This document shows positions 9,501 to 18,033 of a stretch of DNA of 20,893 bases, piece by piece; position 1 is the first letter of the stretch; each line of letters starts with the position of its first letter. The DNA comes from Trachelipus rathkii (taxonomy: Eukaryota; Arthropoda; Malacostraca; Isopoda; Trachelipodidae): the NCBI GenBank assembly GCA_015478945.1, contig JABUQX010103454.1, forward strand, positions 1 to 20,893, read 5' to 3'. The translations under genes and the position numbers were made by a program. The notes under the pieces are model-generated. The model had not been told where the DNA came from, ran no database searches, and worked only from the letters and a program-made list of their open reading frames with translations.

Positions 9501-10662
9501 CTTTCTTATCATCTTCTTTCTTACTTTATCTTTTTCTTCATGCTAACATATATGGTATTCGTCTTCTTTAGGCTCGTATTTTTCTTTACATATAGTACAA
9601 AAGGCTTTTGTGCAGTCGTGTTTGAAACTACCGTAGCGATCAGCCTTTATTTGCTCAAGGCAGAGTGTACAAATCTTAATTTTCTTGCACGTATTATATC
9701 CTGATGTTTTTTAAACAGAAATGCTCTATAAAATTCACCGATTACATTCACGACATCTCATGGAAATATGAACATCGTGATCAAAAAGACTCGACACTTA
9801 TCGTATAGACACTGTCTACAACCATAATGTTCACAGTCTAATTTATGTGCTATTATTATTACTGTTGATGAAAGTGTAACAATAAGGCAAAGATACCATT
9901 CAATATACGCCTTTGCTTTTTTCGGTATTCTCCAAAACATAACTTTAACTTGTCTTCTGTTATAGCATAGTAATGATTTACTCCATCATGGCCTATAATG
10001 TATAAAGGGTCATTTCTGTTCTCGTTAGATGGATTATAAAGTATTTTTACTCCATTACCTTCAGGACCAAATACGACTATACGGCATTTTTCGATATTCT
10101 CGATTTTTTCAAAGTCAGTTACTATGAAAGAATCTGTATATTCCATACCACATTTTTTAGCTAATGCTTCTGCCTCTTTCTCAATTGTATACGAATGAAT
10201 ACCTCTGGACTCTACACATTCACGAGCTATTTTCCTAAACAGAACAACAGCTTTGAAAGCACAACCTACAGCTCCTTTCTCTAGATGAACTTTACTAATG
10301 TAACGATGTTTTGAAACTAAGATTTTGTGGCTCGAATGTGCATCGGTTTTACAGTAATCACCTTTTCCTTTAGCTATCTCATGAACACGGTAGCTACTAC
10401 TTTGAATTTGTAAAGGTAGCTGTTGCTCGCCTGATTGAATCGAACTCTTACCAAACTGTCTCATCACCTCTTCACTGCAATATTGGCTTAATATATCCCT
10501 GTAACTGATGTTTACATAGTATTTCTCAGGTGACTGATCATCGCCAAAAGTGAAATTGATTCCAACCCTCATACGTGTACTATCATAGTCTAAGTCTTTT
10601 AATATAACATCAACAACTTCACTGACAACCATTTCGAACGATGCTTCAAGATCTCTGTCCAT
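6550..10662 (-). pseudogene. POLB: Protein-primed family B DNA polymerase (Polinton pPolB), frameshifted
   Basis: This polymerase would replicate the element by protein priming. Reading from 10662 downwards, a 267-codon frame (10662-9859) matches the N-terminal region of Polinton polymerases and ends in GHDGVNHYYAITEDKL. Cys/His zinc-ribbon segments follow at about 9850-9540 (GCRQC, CRECNR, CTLC, CTIC, YHIC). Next come an Exo I-like YYAIET (9471-9454), the 195-codon frame 9201-8617 with the Exo III motif YCAQDV near 8776-8793, and a WECEW segment near 8275. Motif A is DYTSLYPYV (Asp codon 8073-8071), motif B is NSLWGK (7488-7471), and the motif C position reads YCDIRS (DIRS at 7192-7181). The C-terminal frame 6939-6550 ends near an ASYGFKG segment resembling the usual TLPYGY tail. 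Order and total length (about 1,370 codons) fit the family. ATG at 10662 has in-frame stops just upstream, but another frame (about 10795-10690, VEKLKKSMERHTYE) may hold more of the N-terminus. At least eight frame changes interrupt it. Confidence 0.9.
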
Positions 10663-11300
10663 GGAAAAAGTTTTATCAATAACTTTACTTCATATGTATG
10701 ACGTTCCATCGACTTTTTAAGTTTCTCTACAGAGATGTGGTTATGTCCGTTATAGTGTCTCCTCTTCTTATTAGAGGATTCAATCTCGAAGGACTAGTCT
10801 GAATGAATAGTCAGTATTATTATTAATGATACAGTAAACAAGAAAATCATGTTGCTTGGCAATTAGGCACATATACCAATAATATATTAGTTTAACATGT
10901 ATTTCTCATTCATATATTGAAATATAGTTATCTACACAACAACAACGAACAAACCATTACCATTTAACGACGCGTTGGATAACGATACGATGAACGCTTT
11001 TTACTCAAATGTATGGATGTATATTCAACACGTTTCTGGAAAAGAATCACTTTTTTTTAGACATATGTATAAATCATTTACCTTCTATTCTTTAATTGAT
11101 AATGTATTAATTACCTTACGTTGCTAATTATTTTTAAATGAGAAAATATATATATTAAAGAAAAAAAAATCTTACCTAGCTGAATAAGTATTGATTTGAA
11201 AAATCCTCATGTGTAGATATAAAAAAAACTTGGTTAATGATACAACAGGATCCAAGAAGGTGTCTTAAAGTGTTGATCGTAAGAGCTCTTTATTATGAAT
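10663..11300 (-). other. 5' leader region of the polymerase transcript
   Basis: No long open frame. On the minus strand, 10795-10690 gives a protein-like run (FEIESSNKKRRHYNGHN and onwards) in a different frame from the ATG at 10662. It could be an N-terminal extension joined by an indel. The rest is AT-rich, non-coding and probably untranslated. Confidence 0.4.
11036..11175 (-). other. Candidate leader intron upstream of the polymerase
   Basis: On the minus strand a donor-like CTAG/GTAAG (GTAAG at 11175-11171) is followed by a T-rich stretch, and 140 nt later by a pyrimidine-rich acceptor TTCTTTTCCAG (ending 11036). Both match splice consensus, but there is no transcript evidence and other pairs are possible. 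Confidence 0.25.
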
Positions 11301-11320
11301 GCCCCATCGAGTAGTACGCC

Positions 11321-11332
11321 GCTTTATATATA
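11321..11332 (-). promoter_or_regulatory. Candidate TATA box for the polymerase gene
   Basis: The minus strand reads TATATATAAAGC within a locally GC-containing context (GGCTTGAGG before it and GCGGCG after it). It stands out from the plain AT arrays and lies about 660 bp upstream of the polymerase ATG. Initiation would be expected roughly 25-35 bases downstream, near 11285-11300. Assignment is inferred from position and sequence only. Confidence 0.35.
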
Positions 11333-11563
11333 ACCTCAAGCCTCCCAAATCGTATACAGTGTGCAAAATGCACTTCGTATGATGCACTGTTGCCAACCTA
11401 CCAGTTTTTTAAAAGCTATAACAAGTATGCCATCACTTCTATGCAAGTGAGACTATAGCATAAAATCATTGTCATGTTCAGTTGAGATTTTCTGAAAAGG
11501 GGGCGGATTTAAAAGAGATAAGCTAAAAAATTTTAGGTTACTTATTGCGTTAATGTTTTGTAG

Positions 11564-11714
11564 ATGTGTGTGTCGTGTGTGTATGTGTGTGTGTGTGTGT
11601 GTGTTGTTGTGTGTGTGTGTGTGGTGTGTGTGGGTTGTGTGTGTGTGTATGGCATGTTAGGTTTGTTATGCTCATATACTATACTATATATAATATATAT
11701 ATATATATATTATA

Positions 11715-11760
<46 letters not shown>

Positions 11761-11797
11761 TATCTATATATATATTATAATATATATATATAGTTGA
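11564..11797. repeat. Compound GT then AT dinucleotide array at the core/right-arm junction
   Basis: GT repeats (about 11564-11650) with interruptions run into AT repeats (about 11680-11795), which meet the TAA array of the right arm. There is no counterpart at the inner edge of the left arm, so it is not part of the inverted repeat. The 77-codon frame is an artefact. Confidence 0.88.
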
Positions 11798-11799
11798 TT

Positions 11800-11857
11800 T
11801 AATAATAAGAATAATAATAAAAATTAATAAAAATAATAATAATAAAATAATAATAAT

Positions 11858-11925
<68 letters not shown>

Positions 11926-11948
11926 TAATAATAAATAATTAATAATAA
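11800..11948. repeat. TAA trinucleotide array (inner edge of right arm)
   Basis: Mirror of 2918-3052. It abuts the GT/AT arrays of the core at its inner side. Confidence 0.9.
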
Positions 11949-12245
11949 ACCTACTGTTGTAAGATAAAAACAGATAGTTTTAAGTAAGGACAAAATATAA
12001 AATCTGGCATTACCCTTCATCATGGTCAAAAATAATAAGATTAATGAGTCATTTCCTCGAACTGTTCATTGGCTGACCGTGACTGGATTAGCAAATCACA
12101 GTTCTTGATTGGTTATGCCCCTTGAGCGTACTAAAATTGCGTATTGTTTAGGTGTAGGGTAGAGAGCAATTTACATACCAATGTTTTAGTTGTGAACCTG
12201 CAGGCTAAGTGATCGCACGCGTTTGATGTTGTGAAGATCAATGTG

Positions 12246-12338
12246 GATAATAATAAATAAATTAATAATAATAATAAATAATGAATAATAGAAAATAATA
12301 TATAATAATTATAATAATAATATAATTAATAATAATAA

Positions 12339-12383
<45 letters not shown>

Positions 12384-12415
12384 TAATATAATAATAATAA
12401 TAATAATAATAATAT
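12246..12415. repeat. AAT trinucleotide array (right arm)
   Basis: Mirror of the TTA array at 2513-2612, and longer than it. Confidence 0.9.
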
Positions 12416-12660
12416 TTTGTGCGGTTGTGTATAGTAAAGATTGAGATTGCTATGCCGACTTCTGCTGGTAAGTTGAAACTTCTAATTTTAGTTACCTTGT
12501 TAATGAATGCTGTATGTCAGTTAGGTTAGGAATGAGAGTATATTTTTGTTAGATTTTGAATATTATAAATTAGATGAAGGAGAACATTAGGATTTTAGGA
12601 TTATGTTTGAAAATATTTGTGAAAAGATCAATTCAACTTGAACGATTTGATATATTTAAC

Positions 12661-12708
12661 TACAACAGCAACAACAACAACAACAATGTCGACACCACCA
12701 ACAACAAC

Positions 12709-12797
<89 letters not shown>

Positions 12798-12890
12798 TTT
12801 CAACAACAACAACATTTCACAACAACAACAACATCAACAACTGCAACAAATGCAACAACAAATCAACAACACCACAACAACAACTGCACA
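12661..12890 (+). repeat. CAA trinucleotide array (right arm)
   Basis: About 230 bp of CAA repeat, nearly uninterrupted from 12705 to 12797. Open frames across it read as poly-Gln or poly-Asn, but the array is part of the inverted repeat and no protein context surrounds it. Confidence 0.9.
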
Positions 12891-12929
12891 AAGATTTATT
12901 TTATGTTATGTTTATACAAAAGATGACTT

Positions 12930-13395
12930 ATAATATGACTTGAATCAATAGATCAATAGTCAATAGATCAATAGACTTGGGAAGGTTAGAGTGGTAGAGT
13001 GGGTGAGGTTTTGATTAACTGAATCTTTCACTGATTTACTTGCTTTAGGGTATGTAAAAAAGCAAATTTTTTAAGTTATAAACATAAAAAGAATTAAAAT
13101 TTTTTAGTAAAAACAAAATGTTTAAAGAAAACAAAACAAAATAAATAAAAGTTTTTGTTGTTATACAAATCGAAATGGAACTTGAATCAATAGATCAAAG
13201 ATCAATAAGAAAATCAATAGATCAATAGATCATGGAGGTAGGAAGGGTGGGGTGGGTTATTTGATTAACTGATTTACTGATTTACTGCTTAAGGTATGTA
13301 AAAATGGCAAATTTTTTAAGTTATAAAATAAAAAGCATAAAATGTTTTAGTAAAAACAAAATGTTTAAAGAAAACAAAACAAAATAAATAAAAGT
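12930..13395 (-). repeat. Duplicated module with octamer arrays (right arm)
   Basis: Inverted counterpart of 1590-2035, with GATCAATA octamers near 12948-12975 and 13185-13235. Confidence 0.8.
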
Positions 13396-13835
13396 ATGAA
13401 AAATAAAGTTAGAAAAATAAATTTAAATAAAAAAATTTTAAAAATTAAAATAAAAAAATTAAACATAAAGTATAAATGTAAAAATAAAAATAAAAAAAAA
13501 GTTAGAAAAAATAAATTGAATAAAAAACAAAAAAAAAAAAAAAAAATTAAAATAAAAAAAAATAAAACACAAAAAAAAAAAAATAAAAAAAAAAAAAAAA
13601 AAAAAAAAAAGTTAAAAAAAAAAATTGAATAAAAAAAAAAAAAAAAAATTAAAATAAAAAAAAATTAAACACAAAGTATAAATGTAAAAATAAAACTTAT
13701 AAAAAAAAGTTAGAAAAATAAATTGAATTAAAACAAAAAATTAAACATAAAGTTTAAATGTAAAATAAAACTTATAAAAAATAAAGTCAGAAAAATAAAT
13801 TGAATAAAAAACAAACAAAAAAAAATTATATTAGG
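13330..13835. repeat. A-rich low-complexity tract (right arm)
   Basis: Mirror of the T-rich tract at 1165-1680. The Lys/Asn-only open frame in it is compositional. Confidence 0.85.
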
Positions 13836-13984
13836 TAACGTTTATAAAGAAAATGAGAGTTGAAAATATATATGTCAGTCTTTCAACATTTAGAAAAACG
13901 GTTTATCTTTGCAAGATGCAATGCAATTGACGACATGTACATGTTAGAACAGAAGCACTTATGTGCTATTGTATTATTAAACGA

Positions 13985-14630
13985 ATGTTTAATAACTCGG
14001 CTCCGCACCGGCTCCAGCACCGGTGCCGGTACCAACTCTGTCTCCTTCTCAGACTCTTTCCTTCATCCTTCCTTCTTCCTTCTTCCTTTCTTCTTCTGTT
14101 TTGCATTCCATGCATTTTTTTCAGTCGGGACCCCCCTCCGTTGGGGGTCCCAGACACCCTTTACGGACTTATAACCGTTATTTTCGAGATCTACAACCTT
14201 AAAATATATTTTGGATGTAAATATGGGACTAAAAGAATATTTATTAACTCAGCACCGCACCGGCTCCAGCACCGTGCCGATTGCCGACTGCCGACTCCTC
14301 TGACTCAGACTCTTTCTCCAACTCTTTTCCCTTCTCTGACATCCTCCTTTCCATCCTTTCCTCCTTTTCAGCCATCTCCTTTCTTCTTCCTTGTTTTGGC
14401 ATTCCATGCATTTCTTCTTTTTTCAAGAGGACCCCCTCCGGGGGGTTCTCCCGGAACCCCGAATCGAATCCGACTCAGAAAACCTCTCTCGCAACTTCCG
14501 GCTCCTGCGTACCCAGCCTCCAAAATTTCAGCCTTTCTACGAGTCATTTAAAGTTTTAGGGGCTGCACCCCCCCCCTTACGGAGGATGCAGGGGTACGTA
14601 AGCCTGTTGCGGTGCGGGGCCATATACGGT
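13985..14630. repeat. GC-rich tandem units inside the right arm
   Basis: Mirror of 345-1020. The two units here are about 13995-14160 and 14240-14460, each with the CCGGCTCCAGCACCG block, a CTTCC-rich pyrimidine tract, the GCATTCCATGCAT segment and the C/G hairpin. Open frames of 60-196 codons cross this block but are low-complexity Ser/Phe/Pro sequence and are not supported as genes. Confidence 0.75.
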
Positions 14631-14634
14631 TATA

Positions 14635-14757
14635 ATATATATATATATATTTATTTATTTATTTATTGATTTTTTATTATTTATTTATTTTTTATTAATT
14701 AATTAATTAATTAATTAATTAATTAATTAATTAATTTATTTATTTATTTTTTTTTTT
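14635..14757. repeat. TTTA/TTAA tandem tract (right arm)
   Basis: ATTT and TTAA tandem repeats mirrored by 225-345. The TTAA run at about 14695-14735 is nearly perfect. Confidence 0.85.
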
Positions 14758-14790
14758 CGAAAAAAAACCTGCGCGTTTTTTGTTCGTCGA
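14757..14790. repeat. Subterminal hairpin, right end
   Basis: This is the mirror copy of the hairpin at 189-220, with arms of the form TCGA-A(n)-CC and T(n)GTTCGTCGA around a GC-rich centre. It is slightly imperfect compared with the left copy. Confidence 0.65.
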
Positions 14791-14812
14791 TAAAAAGGGA
14801 GAGAGAAAATTA

Positions 14813-14864
14813 CACGTGCATAACTCCCCCTCGGTGATTAACTCCCCCCACGTGATTACTCCCG
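14813..14864 (-). repeat. Degenerate subterminal 18-bp repeats (right end)
   Basis: On the minus strand this block reads as three diverged copies of the 18-bp unit seen at 116-169, with small substitutions and length changes. It lies at the same distance from the terminus as the left set. Confidence 0.75.
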
Positions 14865-14924
14865 ACGATATCGAACGTTTCGCGGTTAGGCTTATTTGAC
14901 CTCCACATATCCTTGTGTAACACT

Positions 14925-14957
<33 letters not shown>

Positions 14958-15000
14958 AATATATATATATATATATAATAAACTATAATATATATTATAT

Positions 15001-15045
<45 letters not shown>

Positions 15046-15057
15046 ATATTATAAATA

Positions 15058-15119
<62 letters not shown>

Positions 15120-15121
15120 GT

Positions 15122-15195
<74 letters not shown>
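14925..15195. repeat. AT dinucleotide array abutting the Polinton right end
   Basis: About 270 bp of imperfect AT repeat that begins at the first base after the element. It may have erased the right-hand target-site duplication. Tyr/Ile open frames across it are artefacts. Confidence 0.92.
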
Positions 15196-15196
<1 letters not shown>

Positions 15197-15374
15197 GAAA
15201 CGGCTGTAATTGGTCGAGAGAATGAATACGTTATGCCAGAGATCCAATCAGAGATCAAAATACCTCTGACGTCATTAAGCCCCGACCCTTTTTGATTTTG
15301 TTATTTTGTGTAACAAAATAATTTATTCACATACACACGCACAACCTACACGCACACACACCACGCACACGCAT
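15196..15374. other. Unique flanking DNA between AT arrays
   Basis: Mixed-composition sequence with no recognisable gene. It contains an imperfect inverted repeat around TTATTTTGTGTAACAAAATAA (15301-15321) and ends in a short AC-rich run (about 15331-15373). Confidence 0.5.
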
Positions 15375-15413
15375 ACTATATATAAATATATATATATATA
15401 ATATAATATATAT

Positions 15414-15475
<62 letters not shown>

Positions 15476-15495
15476 ATATATATATTATATATATA

Positions 15496-15526
<31 letters not shown>
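15375..15526. repeat. AT dinucleotide array
   Basis: Imperfect AT repeat of about 150 bp with no coding content. Confidence 0.9.
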
Positions 15527-15571
15527 CCACAAACCAATGGGGTCTATGAAGAAGTCTTATAAACCCCACTT

Positions 15572-15593
15572 AATCCCCACTATTTAGGGGATT
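15572..15593. repeat. Short stem-loop AATCCCC/GGGGATT
   Basis: AATCCCC (15572-15578) and GGGGATT (15587-15593) form a perfect 7-bp stem with an 8-nt loop; a further AATCCCC lies near 15607. The surrounding 15530-15660 is unusually C-rich for this window. Confidence 0.5.
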
Positions 15594-15725
15594 TAAAGCC
15601 ATCGTAATCCCCTGAATCTTGCTACCCCACCTGTTACGCCCCTCCAAGGGAGTGCTCTGCCCACCAAGTAGGAAATGACCGTAGATAGACGAAAAATAAG
15701 ATGCCAACTTGGTACGGAGTAAGAA

Positions 15726-15923
15726 ATGAACTTAGAGAAGATGAAGGAGCCTGAGTTTACTCATGTGCCGGAACTGAAGTCGGAGCCGGAACCAGCCGTA
15801 AAAATGAAGAAATTCATGGAATTCATAAGAGAGAAAGGACGGAAGATGATTCCAAAGGAATCAGAAATTGGAAGGTTCTCACATGAGAAGGGGACCGAAC
15901 CCCAAAATGGGTTTCACCCTTAA
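15726..15923 (+). CDS. Short open reading frame, no recognised family
   Basis: A 65-codon frame with varied, charged composition (Glu/Lys/Pro-rich, for example EPEFTHVPELKSEPEP). It is unlike the repeat-driven frames elsewhere in the window. No domain, signal or membrane segment is visible, and no splice context was identified. It could be an exon fragment of a host or transposon gene, or chance. It lies in a roughly 750-bp stretch (15527-16278) otherwise without a recognisable gene. Confidence 0.2.
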   Translation: MNLEKMKEPEFTHVPELKSEPEPAVKMKKFMEFIREKGRKMIPKESEIGRFSHEKGTEPQNGFHP

Positions 15924-16278
15924 AATCATATTTTAATGGTGAATGCAGCTATTACTTACACAGAAGATCACTATGACAATCACCAAACGGTATGCAAAAT
16001 ATGAAACTTACATCAAAGAGCTTATTAATTATGTGGCCGCTATTAATTGATGATTTCTTACATCTCCACTATAGCAATTGCAAAATATGAAACTTAGTAC
16101 AACGAGCTTATTACTTACGCGGCCCCTCTCTAACTATTCGCAGTTCTATCTATCTTTCATAATACATTGTCTAGCATAAAGTAACCAAACCTACCCTGGC
16201 TTAACATTCCAACCTAACATTGTCTAACGTATCCTGGCTCAACACACTGACTTGGCTCATATAACTTAGTAATTACAG
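15924..16278. other. Unique DNA without a recognised gene
   Basis: Two partly similar segments occur here: GCAAAATATGAAACTTA followed by a GAGCTTATTA stretch near 15993-16028 and again near 16079-16116. This suggests a short tandem duplication of about 87 bp. Nothing else is recognisable. Confidence 0.45.

Positions 16279-16371
<93 letters not shown>
16279..16371. repeat. CT dinucleotide array with duplicated flank
   Basis: An uninterrupted CT repeat of about 93 bp. The following unit (a TGACGCAACTAAATTTTCTTT segment) occurs twice, at about 16375-16396 and 16413-16434, separated by a shorter CT run. Confidence 0.92.
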
Positions 16372-16374
<3 letters not shown>

Positions 16375-16833
16375 CTGACGCAACTAAATTTTCTTTCTCT
16401 CTCTCTCTCTTACTGACGCAACTAAATTTTCTTTATTTTCACTAGGCACATCTAAACTAACGTCACCTGATGCGGCTAAACATGACCGGATTTCTTATTA
16501 TGCATATGACTGTTTCGACTCTAGCATGTGCCGACATTTCCTTCTACAAGTGACTCTTGTTCATCTATATGGTGTATATAGACTATTTCATTTGCATGAC
16601 GAAACGTTTATTTATTTTGTCCAAAAATTTAATTTTTAACAAAACATCCTCACTCACCAGAAGTTAAATCACAACTATAATTTCCTAGCGTTATTATATC
16701 CATTTTTAATTTTATATATTTTCGTATCGCTAATATATTCATTTTTTATTATTGCATTCATTCGTAAATCATTATCAAACCACAATCTAATAATGATTCA
16801 AGCGTAAAGGTAAAAATAAATGTTGTAGTATTA

Positions 16834-17072
16834 TTCTTTAGGGAACGTGGATGGCTTAGTGGATAAGGCTCCCGGTTACTGTTAACTCAGCAACGCGGAG
16901 TTCCAGTGTTCGAATCCCGCTGATGGAGAGTAAAATCTCCTTTGACTCATGAAATGAGTCAAAGGAGATTTTTACTCTCCATCAGCTGGATTCGAACACT
17001 GGACTCCGCGTCTCTGAGTTAACAGTAACCGGGAGCTCTATCCACTAGGCCATCCACGTTCCCTAAAAAGAA
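16834..17072. repeat. 239-bp palindrome made of two tRNA-like arms
   Basis: The sequence folds back on itself around a GAA centre at 16951-16953. TGACTCAT/ATGAGTCA flank the centre, and the match reaches TCTTTAGGGAACGTGG and its complement at the outer ends. Each arm, read from its outer end inwards, contains an A box (TGGCTTAGTGGA on plus from 16851, TGGCCTAGTGGA on minus) and a B box (TGTTCGAATCC). Acceptor and T stems do not pair well, so these are tRNA-derived (SINE-like) rather than functional tRNAs. The arms differ at only a few positions, including small indels. Confidence 0.85.
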
Positions 17073-17211
17073 CGCTTTAAGTCTAGCTTATAAAGCCCCG
17101 TGATATAGCCTTAACATCGGCATCACTTAATTCACATTTGTAGCAAAGCACACCACATTAACATCTGAGTGTGACGAAGCTAGAATTAATAGAGAATAGC
17201 TCACATTCTCT

Positions 17212-17283
17212 CGCTCCAACCCAGTCTCGAACCTGGGTCCCCTCGCTTGCTAGACGAATGCTCTACCGCTGAGCTAAAATATT
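17212..17283 (-). tRNA. tRNA-Ala(AGC)-like sequence, probably a tRNA-derived pseudogene
   Basis: The minus strand shows an A box TAGCTCAGCGGTAGAGC with a good D stem, an anticodon loop CTAGCAA (anticodon AGC) closed by a 5-bp stem with two G-T pairs, and a T arm CCCAG/CTGGG around GTTCGAGA, which is one base longer than the standard 7-nt loop. The seven bases before the D arm are AATATTT and do not pair with the 3' side, so the acceptor stem is missing. It is therefore more likely a SINE head or decayed tRNA-Ala than a working gene. Confidence 0.6.
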
Positions 17284-17412
17284 AAAATTTGGTTCATAGT
17301 CTTTGTTTGTCCTGTAGGTCCTAAAGGGTTATAAATTTACCTTGCCGTTTCTATAGCCGCCCAAGACTTATAACACATTAGTACTTCAATCCAATGTTAT
17401 AATTTTCGGACA

Positions 17413-17641
<229 letters not shown>

Positions 17642-18033
17642 GTGTACCTTTCCCGTCAAAATTTCAAGCCAGAAAATAAAAACATATTTAAATTGCTTTG
17701 TATTTAGCAAAATATATTTTTAAAGTCATATATATGTTTACTATTTATCGTGGTAAAATTTTTTTTAAGGAAAATGACTAATATTCTGTTTTTAAAATAT
17801 TCTGGATTACTAATCTGCTCGAAAACGTCATAAATAGTGCATGAATTTATTTTCAATTCTAAAAAGGCATATCAGAAATTGCCCGACAATATTCCTACCT
17901 ATCTGACTTACTGGAAATATATATACTGTGCTTTTATTGCGATAAAGAAGAGTATAACTACACTATGGTATAACCATAGTGTATTTATATTTTTATATAG
18001 GGTAAATTTTGGGTATCATCATATCATAGTGTA
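17642..18033. other. Unique DNA left of the piggyBac element
   Basis: AT-rich, with no convincing gene; the 66-codon frame 17837-18037 has no recognisable features and ends at the transposon target site. A perfect 11-bp hairpin, TACACTATGGT/ACCATAGTGTA with loop ATA, lies at 17959-17983. A partial echo (ATCATAGTGTATTA) lies at about 18023-18036. Confidence 0.55.

Larger units (their letters stand above)
59..14924. mobile_element. Polinton/Maverick (adintovirus-like) DNA transposon, degraded
   Basis: The element has long inverted arms (59-3052 against about 11800-14924) around a core with three hallmark Polinton genes: a FtsK/HerA-type ATPase, a retroviral-type integrase with a chromodomain-like C-terminus, and a protein-primed family B DNA polymerase. 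Both ends begin AG read inwards (AGTTTACAC at 59, AGTGTTACAC inward from 14924), which fits the AG...CT termini known for Polintons. Total length is about 14.9 kb, at or just below the usual 15-20 kb. ATPase and integrase are on the plus strand; the polymerase is on the minus strand and converges on the integrase. Every gene is interrupted, and no intact capsid or adenovirus-type protease gene was recognised, so the copy looks non-autonomous. Related integrated elements are also called adintoviruses; sequence alone does not decide between transposon and viral lifestyle. Confidence 0.93.
11800..14924 (-). repeat. Right terminal inverted repeat of the Polinton (about 3.1 kb)
   Basis: This is the mirror copy of the left arm. 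Diagnostic shared unique segments include the stretch around 12140-12235 (matching 2640-2735), 13860-13990 (matching about 1020-1140) and the terminal block 14800-14924. Differences from the left arm include many single-base indels and changed array lengths. For example, the CAA array is longer here than its TGT counterpart at 2099-2270. The outer end abuts an AT dinucleotide array immediately after 14924. Confidence 0.9.

Noticed and set aside
12574..12943. Poly-Gln/poly-Asn open frames resembling a transcription-factor activation region
   Set aside because: The frames lie on the CAA array of the right inverted arm, are open in two overlapping frames, and have no conserved domain beside the repeat.
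13961..14551. 196-codon open frame, the second longest in the window
   Set aside because: It runs through the GC-rich tandem units of the right arm, is Ser/Phe/Pro low-complexity, repeats itself with the DNA units, and its mirror in the left arm is not open over the same length.
59..14924. Interpretation as an LTR retrotransposon or endogenous retrovirus because of the retroviral-type integrase
   Set aside because: There is no reverse transcriptase, RNase H or LTR. The ends are inverted repeats, and the element carries a protein-primed DNA polymerase and a packaging-type ATPase.
16834..17072. Two functional tRNA genes in head-to-head orientation
   Set aside because: A and B boxes are present, but acceptor and T stems do not pair properly and there are no terminator T-runs, so tRNA-derived repeats are the better call.
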